Shown one piece after another: positions 41,486 to 53,955 of a DNA stretch of 64,000 nucleotides. The stretch covers positions 32,144,852 through 32,208,851 of the forward strand of contig NC_056040.1 of the NCBI RefSeq assembly GCF_004379255.2, in the 5' to 3' direction. Made by a program: the position numbers and the translations under genes. Position 1 is the first letter of the stretch. Every line of letters starts with the position of its first letter. The notes beneath the pieces were generated by a model that saw only the letters and a list, made by a program, of their open reading frames with translations, had not been told where the DNA came from and made no database searches. The DNA comes from Salvia splendens (lineage: Eukaryota; Streptophyta; Magnoliopsida; Lamiales; Lamiaceae).

Positions 41486-44400
41486 ATGGAGGGGAATGAT
41501 CAAGAAACAAAGGCTAGTTCTTCGACATCGTGGTCGAGGTTTCCACTATCAAACATGAAATTGACGGTGGAGATATTTGACGGTACTGGCCATTTTGGTA
41601 TGTGGCAGGGGGAGGTTCTAGACTCTCTTTTCCAGCAAGGTCTTGACATTGCCATTGAAGAAAAGAAACCAGAAGATATAGATGATAAAGATTGGAGTAC
41701 CATAAATCGGTTAGCTTGTAGAACAATTCGGTCGTGTCTGTCCAGGGAGCAGAAGTATGCTGTCAAGAATGAGACTTCTGCATATAGATTGTGGAAGACA
41801 CTGGAGGACAAATTTCTGAAGAAGAGTGGTCAGAATAAGCTCCTTATGAAGAAAAGTTTGTTCCGATTTGAATACCGATCAGGTACCACTATGAATGAAC
41901 ACATTACTTTGTTTAACCAATTAGTAGCAGACCTGCTAAATTTAGATGTGAAATTTGAGGATGAGGATCTGGCATTGATGTTGTTGTCGTCTCTACCTGA
42001 TGAATTTGAACATCTGGAGACCACATTACTCCACGGTAAAGAGAATGTGTCTTTAGATACTGTATGTTCTGCTTTGTATAGTCATGAATTGCGAAAGGCA
42101 GATAAAATGAAAGGCAAAGCAGTTACAGATGAAGCATTAGTGGCAAGAGGTCGTCAACAAGGCCGATCAAAGGAGAGAAGAGGAAGGTCCAAATAAAAAA
42201 AAAACGAGTTGCCAAAGATGAGTGTGCTTTCTGTTATGAGAAAGGACATTGGAAGAAAGACTGCCCAAAGTTGAAGAAGAAAGAAAAGGCTTCGCAAGAT
42301 GCAAATGTTGCTGAATGCAAAAATGATGCGGAGTCAGATTGTACTTTGACGGTTTCACCTTCAACATCGCATCCAAACGAGTGGATATTGGATTCAGGTT
42401 GCACCTATCATATGTGTCCCATCAGGGAGTGGTTCTTTGATTTCGAAGAACTCAATTGCGGACTTGTTTACATGGGGAATGACAGTCCATGTAAGACAGC
42501 CGGGATAGGCTCAATCAAGCTACGGAATCAGGATGGATCCACTAGAATTTTGAAGGATGTGCGGTACGTGCCCCAGTTGAAGAAGAATCTCATCTCATTG
42601 GGGGCCTTAGAATCTAAAGGCCTAGTTGTGATGATGCGAGATGGAATTCTTAAAGCAACTTCAGGAGCACTGGTGATGCTGAAAGGTGTGAGGAAGAACA
42701 ATTTGTATTACTACTAAGGTAGTACAGTTGTTGGGACAGTAGCAACTGCAACTTCGAGTAATAAGAAGGATGCAGAGGCGACGAAGCTTTGGCATTTGCG
42801 ATTGGGACATGCTGGTGAGAGATCATTGCAAATTCTCGCCAAGCAAGGATTATTGAAAGGTACGAAGTCTTGCAAATTAGAGTTTTGCGAGCATTGTGTT
42901 CTGAGAAAACATCGAAGAGTGAAATTTGGCACTGCAATCCATAATACGAAGGGAATTCTGGATTACGTGCACTCAGATGTGTGGGGACCTGCCAAGACTC
43001 CGTCACTTGGAGGTAGACACTATTTCGTCACTTTTGTTGATGATTTTTCCAGGAGAGTTTGGGTGTACACTATGAAGAGCAAAAATGAAGTCCTTGGGAT
43101 TTTTCTGAAATGGAAAGCTCAAGTTGAAAATCAGATGGGGAGGAAGATCAAGGTTCTCCGATCTGACAACGGTGGAGAATACAAGAGTGATCCTTTCCAA
43201 GATGCATGCCAAGAGTGTGGCATAGTTCGGCACTTCACAGTGAGAAATACACCACAGCAGAATGGAGTGTCAGAGCGTATGAATCGAACACTAGTGGAGA
43301 AAGTTCGTTGTATGCTGTCTAATGTTGGGCTAGACAGAAAATTTTGGGCTGAGGCCATCACATACGCTCAACACATTGTCAATCGTTTGCCATGTTCTGC
43401 CATTGATGGCAAGACTCCTTTAGAGGTATGGTCCGATAAACCTTTAACTGATTATGATTCTTTGCATATTTTTGGTTCTATTGCATATTATCATGTGACT
43501 GAATCAAAGTTGGATCCACGTGCAAAGAAGGCTTTGTTTATGGGTTTCAGTGCTGGTGTTAAAGGATATCGGTTATGGTGTTTGGAGTCTAAGAAGACGA
43601 TTGTAAGTAGGGATGTTACCTTTGATGAATCTTTCATGTTGAATAAGGTAAATCCAAATAGTAGTGATACTTCGCAGCAGGTGGAGTATACACCGAAGCA
43701 GGTGGAGTTCGAAGAAGCAGTTGTGATCCCAACTACGAACACCACAAATGACTCTCCTATGGAAGAAGAAGAGTCAGATGATGAAGAGGTTCCACCCCAA
43801 GAACCTTCGCAGCAATCAGAGCCAATTGCAGTCAGGCGAACGAGGCGGGAAAATAAGAAACCTGCTCGATTTGCGGATATGGTTGCATATGCGCTTCCAA
43901 TTGTTGATGATGCTCCATGTATCTTTTCGAAAGCTATTGAAAGTTCAGAAAGCGATGGTTGGAAAGGTGCTTTGGAAGAAGAGATGCAATCTCTTCAGAA
44001 GAACAAGACGTGGAAGCTGATGCCATTGCCGAAAGGCAGAAAGGCAATTGGATGTAAATGGGTTTTTGCAAAGAAAGAGGAATTTCCTGACAGAGATGAT
44101 GTTCGCTACAAAGCAAGATTGATAGCTAAAGGCTACGCCCAGAAGGAGGGAATTGATTACAATGAGGTATTTTCTCCTGTTGTTAAACATTCCTCCATTA
44201 GAATTTTGTTGGCTTTGGTAGCGCAGTTGAATTTGGAGCTAGCTCAACTTGATGTGAAGACCGCATTTTTACATGGTGATCTGAAGGAGGAAATCTATAT
44301 GACCCAACCGGAGGGATTCAAGGTTGCTGGTAAAGAAAATTGGGTTTGCAAGTTGAACAAATCGTTGTACGGATTGAAGCAGTCTTCAAGACAGTGGTAC

Positions 44401-45498
44401 AAACGGTTTGACAAGTTTATGAAGGATCAGATGTACACAAGAAGCAAATACGACCACTGTGTGTATTTGCGCAGACTTCAAGATGGTTCCTACATCTACC
44501 TACTCTTATACGTTGATGATATGCTGATAGCATCAAAGAGCCAAGTTGAAATTGACAGATTGAAGGCTCAGTTGAGTAAAGAGTTCGAGATGAAGGATTT
44601 GGGGAAAGCCAAGAAGATTCTCGGTATGGAGATTACAAGGGATAGAGAGGGAGGCAAGCTTTGGCTGACACAGAAGCAGTATTTGACCAAAGTACTACAG
44701 CGTTTTGGTATAAATGATGATTCCAAACCTGTAAGTACCCCGCTTGCTCCTCATTTGAAACTTAGTTCTCAGTTATCTCCAAAAATGGAAGATGAGCGAG
44801 AATATATGGCGAAAGTTCCCTATGCTAACGCAGTTGGAAGCTTGATGTATGCAATGGTGTGTACAAGACCAGACATTTCACATGCCGTTGGTACTGTGAG
44901 CAGATACATGCATGATCCAGGCAAGGGTCATTGGCTAGCTGTGAAATGGATTCTGCGGTATATCAAAGATACTGTAGACATTGGTTTGTTGTTTGAGCGG
45001 GATAAATCACTTGGTCATTTTGAAGTTGGATATTGTGATTCCGACTATGCTGGTGATTTGGATAAGCGAAGATCTACTACGGGCTATTTGTTCACTTTAG
45101 CGAGTGCGACAGTTAGTTGGAAGTCTACCTTGCAGTCAACGGTAGCTTTGTCTACGACAGAGGCAGAGTACATGGCCATTACTGAAGCTGTGAAGGAGGC
45201 AATTTGGCTTTATGGGTTGCTGAAAGAATTAGGTGTTGGTCAGAAACAACTCGAAGTATATTCTGACAGCCAGAGTGCTATTCATTTAGCAAAGAATCAG
45301 GTCTTTCATGCAAGGACGAAGCACATTGACGTTCGCTATCATTTTGTGCGGGAAATTCTCGAAGAAGAGGAAATTGTCATTCGAAAGGTTCCAACTTTGG
45401 AGAATCCTGCAGATATGTTGACCAAGGTGGTGACGAGGGCCAAGTTTGAACATTGTTTGGACTTGGTTAATATTCTGCGATTTGGAGCTGGTGCTTGA
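41486..45498 (+). pseudogene. copia-2 gag-pol, two lesions in gag-protease
   Basis: Start MEGNDQETKASSST at 41486, MKLTVEIFDGTGHFGMWQ, then the same domain order as copia-1. Break 1: at about 42194 an A-rich run (AAATAAAAAAAAAACGAG, two bases longer than the copia-1 counterpart) creates a stop and a frame change just before the zinc knuckle. Break 2: TAA at 42715-42717 where copia-1 has Gln. From there to 45498 integrase, RT (YVDD), and RNase H are uninterrupted (over 900 codons). The lesions are at different places from those of copia-1. Confidence 0.9.
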
Positions 45499-45588
45499 CT
45501 GCGCCAATATGAAAGCACCGCGAGTCGTCTGTATGGGTGGAGAAGATTAGTGTTCGGTGGGATTTGAAATTTTGCCAAGGTGGAGATT

Positions 45589-46145
45589 TGTTAATTTGTA
45601 GCCCACAATTGTGGACTTTTGGTTTTGGCAAAGTTTTGTATTCCCACATCGGTGGGGGAATTGGAAGTATGGGGGGTGGCTGCCTATAAAAAGGAGCTCA
45701 CCCCCACTTTGTAAATCATCCTCAAAATTGTATTCTCTTCTCCGTCTAAATATAAGCGGGCTCTGCAGAGGGTGCTCGGAGATGTAGGCAATTTGGCCGA
45801 ACTCCGTTATCAAAGTTTCGGGTGTGTTCTTTCTTTATTATTTATTTTGTTCCGCATTTATTTCTGGATTTATTCTCTGTTAGGATATTGTATTCAATAT
45901 TATTTGCGGGTTTGGTAGTAGTGTTTTGTACGGTTCTTTTGGGTGTTTTTATATTGTGATAATTACACCGACTGATAAATTCTGTTAGGAATCTGGTATT
46001 TAAGAGGGACAGTGTCCTCGCCAGTCTTTCCAAAGAATTTATTTGGAGAAGTAATTTTATCGAGTAGACCCCATTGGGTTAACTCTGAAATTACTGAATC
46101 GGTTCATTTCACTATTTGAGAGAAAATTACCCGGTTTTCTCAACA
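45589..46145 (+). repeat. copia-2 3' LTR
   Basis: 557 bp, TG...CA. TATAAAAAGG box near 45684. Differs from the 5' LTR at about two positions (GAGACG/GAGATG; AAATTATG/AAATTCTG). Confidence 0.9.
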
Positions 46146-46361
46146 TCCCGGCCTAAGCGAGACGTTTCTTTTTCCCACCTGTTTTGAAAAAAATGATTAT
46201 AAATAGTTAGTGTAGATAAAATTAAGTAAGAGAGAGTCTCTTCTACATTATTCTCTCTTTTACTTAATTTTATCTTCACTCTAACTATTTACTATCATTT
46301 TTCTAAAACAGGTCCAAAAATGAAACTTCTCGCTTAGGCTTGGACGGAGGGAGTACTTCAT

Positions 46362-46580
46362 CAGTCCCATAAAAAATAAGACATTTGGGACGACATTGTT
46401 TTAATCCATAATTAGTGAATTAAGAGAGAGAGAGATAGAAAGAAAAAGTAATTGGAGTATTATTAGTTGATAATGGGGTCCACCTCATTAGAGATAAATA
46501 AGCTAACAAAAACGAAAAGGCTATTTTTATGGGTTAGACCAAAATGGAAATTTTCTATATTTTTATAGGACGGATGGAAC
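46362..46580. mobile_element. degraded Stowaway-like MITE
   Basis: CAGTCCCATAAAAAATAAGAC on the left and TATTTTTATAGGACGGATGGAAC on the right are inverted and resemble the other MITE ends. TSD not clear. A second, fainter one may lie at about 46732-46920 (CTACCTCCCTCATTTATAAAT...). Confidence 0.5.
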
Positions 46581-46924
46581 ATCAAACTTTAATGCTTTCT
46601 TTTATTTTCGAGTTAAACAATCCAATGCTTCCCTGAGGATTGACCCTAAAGTGCTACCATTATTGTTGTATTCGTGCATCTTAGCTGGAATATTAGGGAT
46701 AATAATTGAAATTGTGTGAATAAGAGAAATACTACCTCCCTCATTTATAAATAAAAACTTTTGAAACGGCACGACTTTTAATTTATAATTGATAAAGTAA
46801 AATAAAAAAAAATGTCTGAAGTGTTGTTAGTGGATAATGGGTCATACCTCATTTGAGATTAAATTTTTTTCTAAAATAAGATGTTTCTAATTTTAAAGGA
46901 TAATCTAAAATTAAAAAAATACTA

Positions 46925-47236
46925 GTTTCTATTGTTAAATAACAAATGTAGCATAATCCAATATGTACAATATTTTTAACCGACAGTGGGCCGCAAGTGG
47001 CACATAGCTCTGAGTATATTATGTATGCTAAGGGTGAACATAAATGGGCCAAGTAAAGAAAAGGAAGGCCCATTAACCAAACTAAGTCTCTTTCTCTCTC
47101 TTAGGTTTCTTTATTTTATTATTTTGATAGCATATGCTTGATTGTTGTATGTAACTTTTAATAAAGTGGTAAACAAGTAATTTATGTACTGTAAGATTTA
47201 GTCATTACTTTTTTACAATAAGAGTAGTAGTAAATA
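46925..47236. other. intergenic, nothing recognised
   Basis: AT-rich; no coding frame or terminal repeat seen. Confidence 0.5.
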
Positions 47237-47477
47237 CTTCCTCCGTCCCATTATAAGTGAACCACTTCTTTTTAGCATGGAATTTAAGAAATTGATATTT
47301 AAAGAGTTAAAGTATAAGAGAGAAAAACGTAGAAGAGTGAAAAAAATATAGTAGGTGGAAAAGTAAGAGAGATTAATTTTCACTTAAAAGGGAAATAAAG
47401 TAAGAGAGATTAATTTTTCACTTAAAAGGGAGCATCCAAAACAGGAAAATGACTCGCTTATAATGGGATAGATGGAG
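47237..47477. mobile_element. Stowaway-like MITE
   Basis: CTTCCTCCGTCCCATTATAAG...CTTATAATGGGATAGATGGAG, flanked by TA (47235-47236, 47478-47479). Confidence 0.8.
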
Positions 47478-47479
47478 TA

Positions 47480-48136
47480 GTAATTAAAGATTATTCGGGC
47501 TAGAAAAGATATTACTCGTAATTATTTTTCCTATCATTAATACTCTTTCCATCTTGCTATTCGTATTTATTTCGTCGGCCTCCACAATTGTTCGCCGGAC
47601 AGAGAGATAACAATCCGACGAGGTTAGTTTCCAGGCGATTGAATTTGGTTTCTCAATTCGAAGTTGAATCTCTAATTTTTTGCCCAACAATTTCAGAGAG
47701 AACAATATGCATTTGTTGAGATTGGGTAATCGAAATACTTCTAATTTGGTGGTTTATTGTTAGGCATCGTTTGGTAGCTATGTTATGTTTCGACTAAACA
47801 TGATACAAATAGTGACAGTAATCATAGTTTCGATTAGTTAATTTATCTTGATTAAGTGTTTGGTAGCTAAGGATAATTATGAGTTATCATATTTAGATGT
47901 TTGGTACAACAAATTACAAATAAAAATAAAAATTAGAATTGTTAAAATTATCCACATTAATTTAAGTAAATGATTAAAATATCCCCATGTTGCCTTAATT
48001 TTGGGTGGTTTTGGCAATTTATTGACGATGAAAAATATCCAAGCATACCATTTTTTATTATATAAAATGCTAAAAATGGAGTACATAATAAATATAATCA
48101 TAACTAAAATTTTTCAATTTTATTTTTTATTATATA
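47480..48136. other. intergenic, no gene recognised
   Basis: AT-rich. A phrase CAAGCATACCATTTTTTATTATATAAAATGC near 48040 recurs at 48412-48443 and in part at 48531, beyond the next MITE. No convincing coding frame. Confidence 0.5.
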
Positions 48137-48388
48137 CTACCTCCGTTCCTGAAAGTTTTTCCTATTTTTTCATTTTCGTCCGTCCCCCAAAGTTTGTCCC
48201 ATTTCACTTTTTACCATTTTAGTAGTGGACCTCTTATTCCACTAACTCATTCATACTCACATTTTATTATAAAACTAATATATAAAAGTAGGACCCACAA
48301 TCCACTAACTTTTTCAACTAACTTTCCATTACATTTCCTAAAACCCATGTCGGGTCAAAGTGAGACAATATTTGGGGGACGGAGGTAG
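48137..48388. mobile_element. Stowaway-like MITE
   Basis: CTACCTCCGTTCCTGAAAG...ATATTTGGGGGACGGAGGTAG with TA at 48135-48136 and 48389-48390. Confidence 0.8.
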
Positions 48389-49147
48389 TACTATTATTTA
48401 CATGAAAAATATTCAAGCATACCATTTCTTATTATGTAAAAATGCTAACAACGAAAAATTAAATAAATATGAGCATAACTATGTTTGTTACTTTTATTTT
48501 TATTATATATTTTATGTGTATTAAAAATATTCAAGCATACCATATGTCACGACCGTATTTTGCTAAGGATAGCGAAAGCGGGTAAACCGCGACTAATGAG
48601 AAGGATTAAAGAAGCGGGGAAAGAAAAGGGGTAGAACTTGAGAAATTTGCACAAAGGCCAAGTCGATTGATATCATAAAATAGAAGTCAAGTATTCAATT
48701 ACATGGTCTTGGAAATAGGATAAACATCTCATCAATAAATCAGAGTTTGATGGTGAGATTCTACAATTCTCACTTCACAAAAGCACAACGGAATAAGTCC
48801 TTACTAAACGACTTCGTGTATGAAGACACGAATCGTTGGAAGATCAACTTGATTATTTAATAACATCGACTCCGATCATCACTCTATCTTCCTGACGTTC
48901 AACCTGCACATTTATAAATACATGCAGGGCTGAGTACATGAGTACTCTGTGGACACGTGTCGAAAAGCAGAACGTACATTATATAGATGTCAAGCCATCA
49001 CAGTAACACACGAGAGTTTTTCTTAAAAGGTCCGAGCTTACTAAATTTTTTTGTGAGCTAAAAGTTCGACTGCAGACTAAGTTCTTTCATCATTCATCGG
49101 TCGTCATTCCATTCATAATTCATCATTCATCATTCGTCATATCTAAA

Positions 49148-49321
49148 CATTCAAGTGCCGGGGAGGTGGTTACCTCCCACGGTCACCCATCACTCCATTC
49201 CATTCCATTCAAGTGCCGGGGAGGTGGTCACCACCCACGGTCACCCATCATTCCATTCCATTCCATTCAAGTGCCGAGGAAGTGGTCACCCCCCACGGTC
49301 ACCCATCATTCCATTCCATTC
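49148..49321. repeat. 58-bp tandem repeat, three copies
   Basis: Unit CATTCAAGTGCCGGGGAGGT...CCATTC, starting at 49148, 49206 and 49264, with few changes. Specific to LTR copy 2. Confidence 0.9.
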
Positions 49322-50952
49322 CATTCATCACAACAAACATTTATGGCATGACAACAACTTGAAAAGAATCATAGCTCCATTTTGAGAAAAAAATGATATT
49401 TCATAATTTCACAAGTATTTGATTTATATCCAAACTAATGTGCTGGATATTAAAAGAAAGCCCACCTGATATGCTTATTCCTCAATTCAATTACTCGCGT
49501 TGGCCTCACTTGCCCTTGAGCAATTTATCATTTGAAAATAAATAGCGTAACACGATAATTAGTACTTGGTCTATTTCTCCTTAGAATGAATGCATGCACC
49601 CTATGGCATAACACCTATATCCTTAGTCTTGTCTCATAGGATATCTAGTCCTTTCTCGGGCTTCACTAAGTGGTAGGATTTATTTATTCAATTCAACTAA
49701 ATCCAGAAAAATTGTATTATCTCAAACAAATAATCACTTTGGCACTTATTAAATAAAATATGGATTCTTGGAAAATCCCCTTTTAAATCTTTTCTTTGAA
49801 TTTTCTTAAGGCCGCCCATGGCATCGCGGGGCGACGCCGGTCATCCCTTCGCGTCCTTAACTTTAGCATTTTCCATCCTCGGATACTTAGTAATTTATTC
49901 AGAAATTAATTAATTGGGCTTCAACTCAAACCTTAAATTAATTCCAACCAAACAATTTATTTTCAAGCCTCACCATTAACATCTCGGCCCAAACTACTTT
50001 TATTATTTCTTTAGCCCACATCATCTCAAAAGTTCATGGACTTTCTCTAGAAATCAATCCACTCCATTTAAAAGCAAGAGGAAATCGGCCCAACTATTAA
50101 ATAATTAAAGGATGCAGCTCATTGGTCCAACTTAAATTCTTAGCCATTTAGAATGAAATCGGCCGTCCAAATAAATAAGCGGCGCACTTACTCCTCTTAA
50201 ATAAAACCGATCCAACCACTGTACTAATTAAATAAGGCAGCCTACCTATTTCTTTTCTACTAAATCGGAACATTAGTCCAATAATTGCCTTAGGCCCCAA
50301 CTAAAAGTAATTAATACACCATCTCCAACATTCCATTTATTAATTGGCCCAAGTGTGAGGAATATTTGGTGGTTTCTACTTGGCAGTGACTATGAATATT
50401 AAAATTCTGATATTTTGGAGTATTTAGCTCACTTGAAAGAGTCCTCACTTTCCTTTCATACATGTTTACTGTGGAACGATTTTGGTGGATTTGCTATTGT
50501 TCTTGGTATTGATGTGAAGATCCTAATGAAATTTTAAGTTCTCATGCTATCTATTAGCTTGTTCTAAATTCGATCCTGTGGCTGTACGAAACTTCCTATA
50601 TGATGTGTTGGGAGATTACCTTGATTGGTGAGTCCTTGCTGCCAATTCCTCTCCTTGCTCTCCTCCTCTCCCGTGTTGCGCTCCTTGGTGGTATGTGAAA
50701 CTTGGGTGTTAGAAATGTGGGGAGGAGAATGAAGGATGTGGTCTCTTATATAGCTCAACTATTTGGCATCTTGTGCCTGAAATCTTGGGGAGGAAGCCTC
50801 ATATTTTGAGGCTGTAAGGTTGGCCCCTTTTTCAGTTTGTAAGTAGGCTTTCCATGCCTATTTTGGTGTAAGTTGGGACTGCCTCTCTTGGCTGCTATCC
50901 CAGCCTCGGTTGATGAGGAAAGCGAATCTGATATTGCCTCTAAAAGGCCTTA

Positions 50953-51955
50953 GAGCATCCACAATAACGCCTAGCGCACCGCCTAGCCGAGTGCCGGCGC
51001 TAGGCTGTGCGCTAGGCGGTCTATTCCAGCCGCCCAGCGATTTTCGCGAAAAAAAACCGCCTAGCGCGAATTTTTAATTTTTTTTTGTTTTCGAAACACT
51101 ATATATACGCGACTTGCCCGTCATTTTCATTCGCACCACTTGTATTAACGAGTAATCTCTCTATCTTAATTTCTGTACATGATATGAGCTACTACTTGGC
51201 GGATGGGATATACCCTAGGTGGCCCGTCTTTGTGAAGACGATCCGATGCACATCAGATGAGCGGAAGGCCTACTTTGCGGCACGGCAGGAGTCGGCGCGC
51301 AAGGACGTGGAACGCGCATTTGGTGTGCTCCAGTCTCGATGGGCGGCAGTTAAGGGGCCAACGCGTTTGTGGCATGTCGACTGCATTGCAGATATAATGT
51401 ACGCCTGTATTATCATGCACAACATGATTGTCGAAGATGAAGGTGGACAACTGACTGATTGGGCCAACGATGATAATGAAGCCGGTCCAAGCCACGGCGT
51501 GGCCGCCCCCAACGTACGAAGTGGGGTACCTCACGATGAAGACGGCCGCCTCCAAGCACATGCCGACATGCGCCAAACGGAGGCTCATATTCGACTCCAA
51601 AAGGATTTAATTGAAGAGTTATGGGCGCGGAGGACTGCACGGCAGTAGTTTTTTTTGTTAATTATGTAATTTTTTTTAATTAATGTACTTTTTAAATTTT
51701 AATAATATTATTGAATTTTCTCGTATATGTATCGTAAATTAAATTGCGTATTTTGTGTGATTGTTAATTATTTGTTTTATATAATTTTGAGTGATGTGGC
51801 TATTGATGTGGCTGGGCTATTTATGATGTGGCTAGGCTATGGCTGAGCTATTTATGATGTGGCAGGAGGATTTTTAGTGTTGATGATGTGGCAGGAGGAG
51901 TTTGTGGCTAGGCTATGGCTGGGCTATTGCTGGGCTATTCCTATTGTGGATGGCC
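50953..51955 (+). mobile_element. deleted Harbinger element (Harb-5)
   Basis: GAGCATCCACAATAACGCC...CTATTGTGGATGGCC, TSD TTA at 50950-50952 and 51956-51958. Ends and 5' leader match Harb-3. An internal deletion joins the leader (TTTCTGTACA) directly to the 3' third of the transposase (TGATATGAGCTAC), at a 3-bp ACA microhomology. Confidence 0.9.
51182..51648 (+). pseudogene. 3' third of a Harbinger transposase
   Basis: HDMSYYLADGIYPRWPVFVK, QESARKDVERAFGVLQSRW (catalytic Glu), then to ARRTARQ at 51648; open and very close to Harb-3 (38000-38442). The two catalytic Asp are absent, so it cannot be active. An in-frame Met in the leader (51085) would give a 187-residue product. Confidence 0.9.
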
Positions 51956-52819
51956 TTAGGGATGAGCTCACTTCTTGCTCATTCTTGTCTTTTTCCTTTC
52001 TTGGAAGATTGATGATGTGTTGCATAGTTGGCCATACTTACTATTTTGGAGAAGTCTCTAACCTTATTTTTGTGTGAAGATTCTCTAACCTCTTTTTGGT
52101 GCTACATCTTGCAGGTACAGGCTGCCTTATTGGAGCTTTGTGGGGCATGAAAATCAAGGAAGAAGAGAAGAGGGAAGAGTAGAAGGGGCTTGTCCCAAGT
52201 CTAATCTATCTTGCTAGTATTTTTAGCTATTAACGAAGTCTTGGAGCTTGAAATCTTTAGAGTAGCAAGCGGTAGATTCCAAATTCTTGCAAAGAAAGGG
52301 GGTCCCACAACTTGTAAGCATTGTATGCATTTGTGTCTCAAATCTTGAATTTCTATTTATATTCAGGTGTAACCATATTTCTCTAATAAAAGTATCTCAT
52401 CTACTTTTATCCTTGACATAATAATTTCCTTGTACTTTATATTTTCAACATGAATGTACTTAGCTTATTCTAAAGTTGCAATTACAACGAGAATTTCACG
52501 ATTATACGCCTTTTAAATGAAATTTAATTAAGCTAATAAATTTGATTTATCTCGAAAAAAAGGAACGAAATTCCGGGGCGTCACACCATAACTTAGCATT
52601 TCTCCTCGTATATTAATTATATGAATAATTATATAGTTTAATTCTTCTTTTATTATATTAGTGCACATCATTAATTACATTAATTATTATTTGTTATATT
52701 GAAGTATAATTAAAGAATGTATGTGTATAAAATATAGTGTATACATATGGCTATATATAAAACTGATGGGTAAAATTGTATTTTCCTAAACTAACTAGGT
52801 TGACTAGATATGTAATTTA

Positions 52820-53429
52820 GACCATGTTTATCAGCAACCACCCAACCCAACCCAACCCAACCATCAACTTTCTCAATATTTAATTAATTTCAATCTCCTC
52901 CACATCATCTTCCACATCACAATATTCATCCAACCAAACCATACATATTTTGAAGGTTTATCAATGACCACCCAACCACACCATTATATATTTATTTTTA
53001 TATCATTTTATGAAAATAATATTATTACATGAAATATTTATTATTATACAATAAAATTTATGAAAAAACGCAATAAATGACATTTAAATGAGGAGAAAAG
53101 ATGAAATATTTTTGTGCAACACTATAGCAAATGTGGTCTCTATATATAGAATTTGAAAAATTATGAATTTTGGTATAATTTTTATATTTTTTAAATATTA
53201 CGTATAAAAGATATTTTAGTTTAAAAATAAAATATTTAACAACAAATGAAATTGTGCCATTTGTCACAATCTCATTGGTTGATATATAAAAAAGAAAAGA
53301 GACCAAAAGGTATGTGGTTGATGTCAAAGAGACCATTGGTCGATGAGAGAGAGATCCTTTATTTGTTTTCTTTTTTTTAAAACAACTAAATGAGTTGGCG
53401 GTCGACCTATGCCACCGATAAACATAGTC
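52820..53429. mobile_element. Harbinger-like MITE
   Basis: GACCATGTTTATCAGCAACCACC on the left, GATAAACATAGTC on the right (inverted), TSD TTA at 52817-52819 and 53430-53432. 610 bp, AT-rich, non-coding. Includes (ACCCA)n at about 52840-52862. Confidence 0.8.
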
Positions 53430-53432
53430 TTA

Positions 53433-53950
53433 GGCAAATTGGTAGTTACATTGTTGTTTAAAATATAGGCTTTTAAGTGAGCTTCGTGGGCCGGATGCAA
53501 AAAACGGATCATGCAGATTTGTAACATAGCTACCAAACACACAGTTAAACCTATATAAGTACTATCTAGCTGTAACATAGCTATGAAATGGACCCCTTAA
53601 TTTTTTACCCTCCTTATAGGTTTTTTTTCAAATTGTTGAACAAATTCAACATTGGGCAATGATTGAAAGCAGTGGTATGTTTATTGGGTGCTTAGGAAGT
53701 AAATGAACCAATGATATGTTAGGAATCATATTGGTTTTGGATCACGATGCTTGTGCATTTCTCTGCATTTTGCTGTTCAACTGGTTTTATTGGGATTAAT
53801 GGAATTTAGTAATGACAGATACACAAACTATGTTATTTATTTTCATAGAAGCAGGCAGCATAGAGTTCGGATGATTTGGGAATGGAATGATAAGTGTGTT
53901 TGAGCTAGGGTTAAGTGAGGACAAAGCTGAAAATACCAAAACTTATTAAG
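53433..53950. other. intergenic, no gene recognised
   Basis: Contains GTAACATAGCTACCAAACAC (53520-53539), inverted to GTTTGGTAGCTATGTTAT at 47770, but no TSD was found to make these the ends of one element. Confidence 0.5.
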
Positions 53951-53955
53951 GGTAC

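Larger units (their letters stand above)
40855..46145 (+). mobile_element. copia-2: TNT1-like copia retrotransposon, full length, nearly intact
   Basis: LTRs 40855-41411 and 45589-46145 (557 bp each, about two differences by eye), TSD TCCCG at 40850-40854 and 46146-46150. PBS after the 5' LTR, purine-rich AAGGTGGAGATT before the 3' LTR. Related to copia-1 throughout, but the first ~40 bp of the LTR differ (TGTTAATTTGTAGCCCACAA against TGTTGAAATTTGGC). Recent insertion by LTR similarity. Confidence 0.95.
40841..46353. mobile_element. Stowaway MITE interrupted by copia-2
   Basis: Left CTCCCTCTGTCCCG (40841-40854) and right ...TTGGACGGAGGGAG (46151-46353) with TA at 40839-40840 and 46354-46355. 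The right part contains a further long inverted repeat (AGTAAGAGAGAG...CTCTCTTTTACTTAATTTTATC). Copia-2 entered at the left terminus. Confidence 0.85.
48545..52585. mobile_element. gypsy-type solo LTR, copy 2
   Basis: TGTCACGACC...GGGGCGTCACA with a perfect TSD CCATA at 48540-48544 and 52586-52590. About 3.0 kb without the Harbinger insertion 50953-51955. No PBS, gag or pol. Homologous to the invaded copy at 22129-35112 and shows the empty target site for copia-1 at about 48634 and for the hAT near 49080. Contains TATAAATACATG near 48912. Confidence 0.85.

Noticed and set aside
47484..47705. Minus-strand frame and possible 5' UTR-like sequence with GAG/GTTAGT on the plus strand
   Set aside because: Too short and without recognisable protein similarity; left as intergenic.
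47770..53539. GTTTGGTAGCTATGTTAY and its inverted copy as ends of one large element
   Set aside because: No matching target-site duplication and no second supporting segment; could be two separate remnants.
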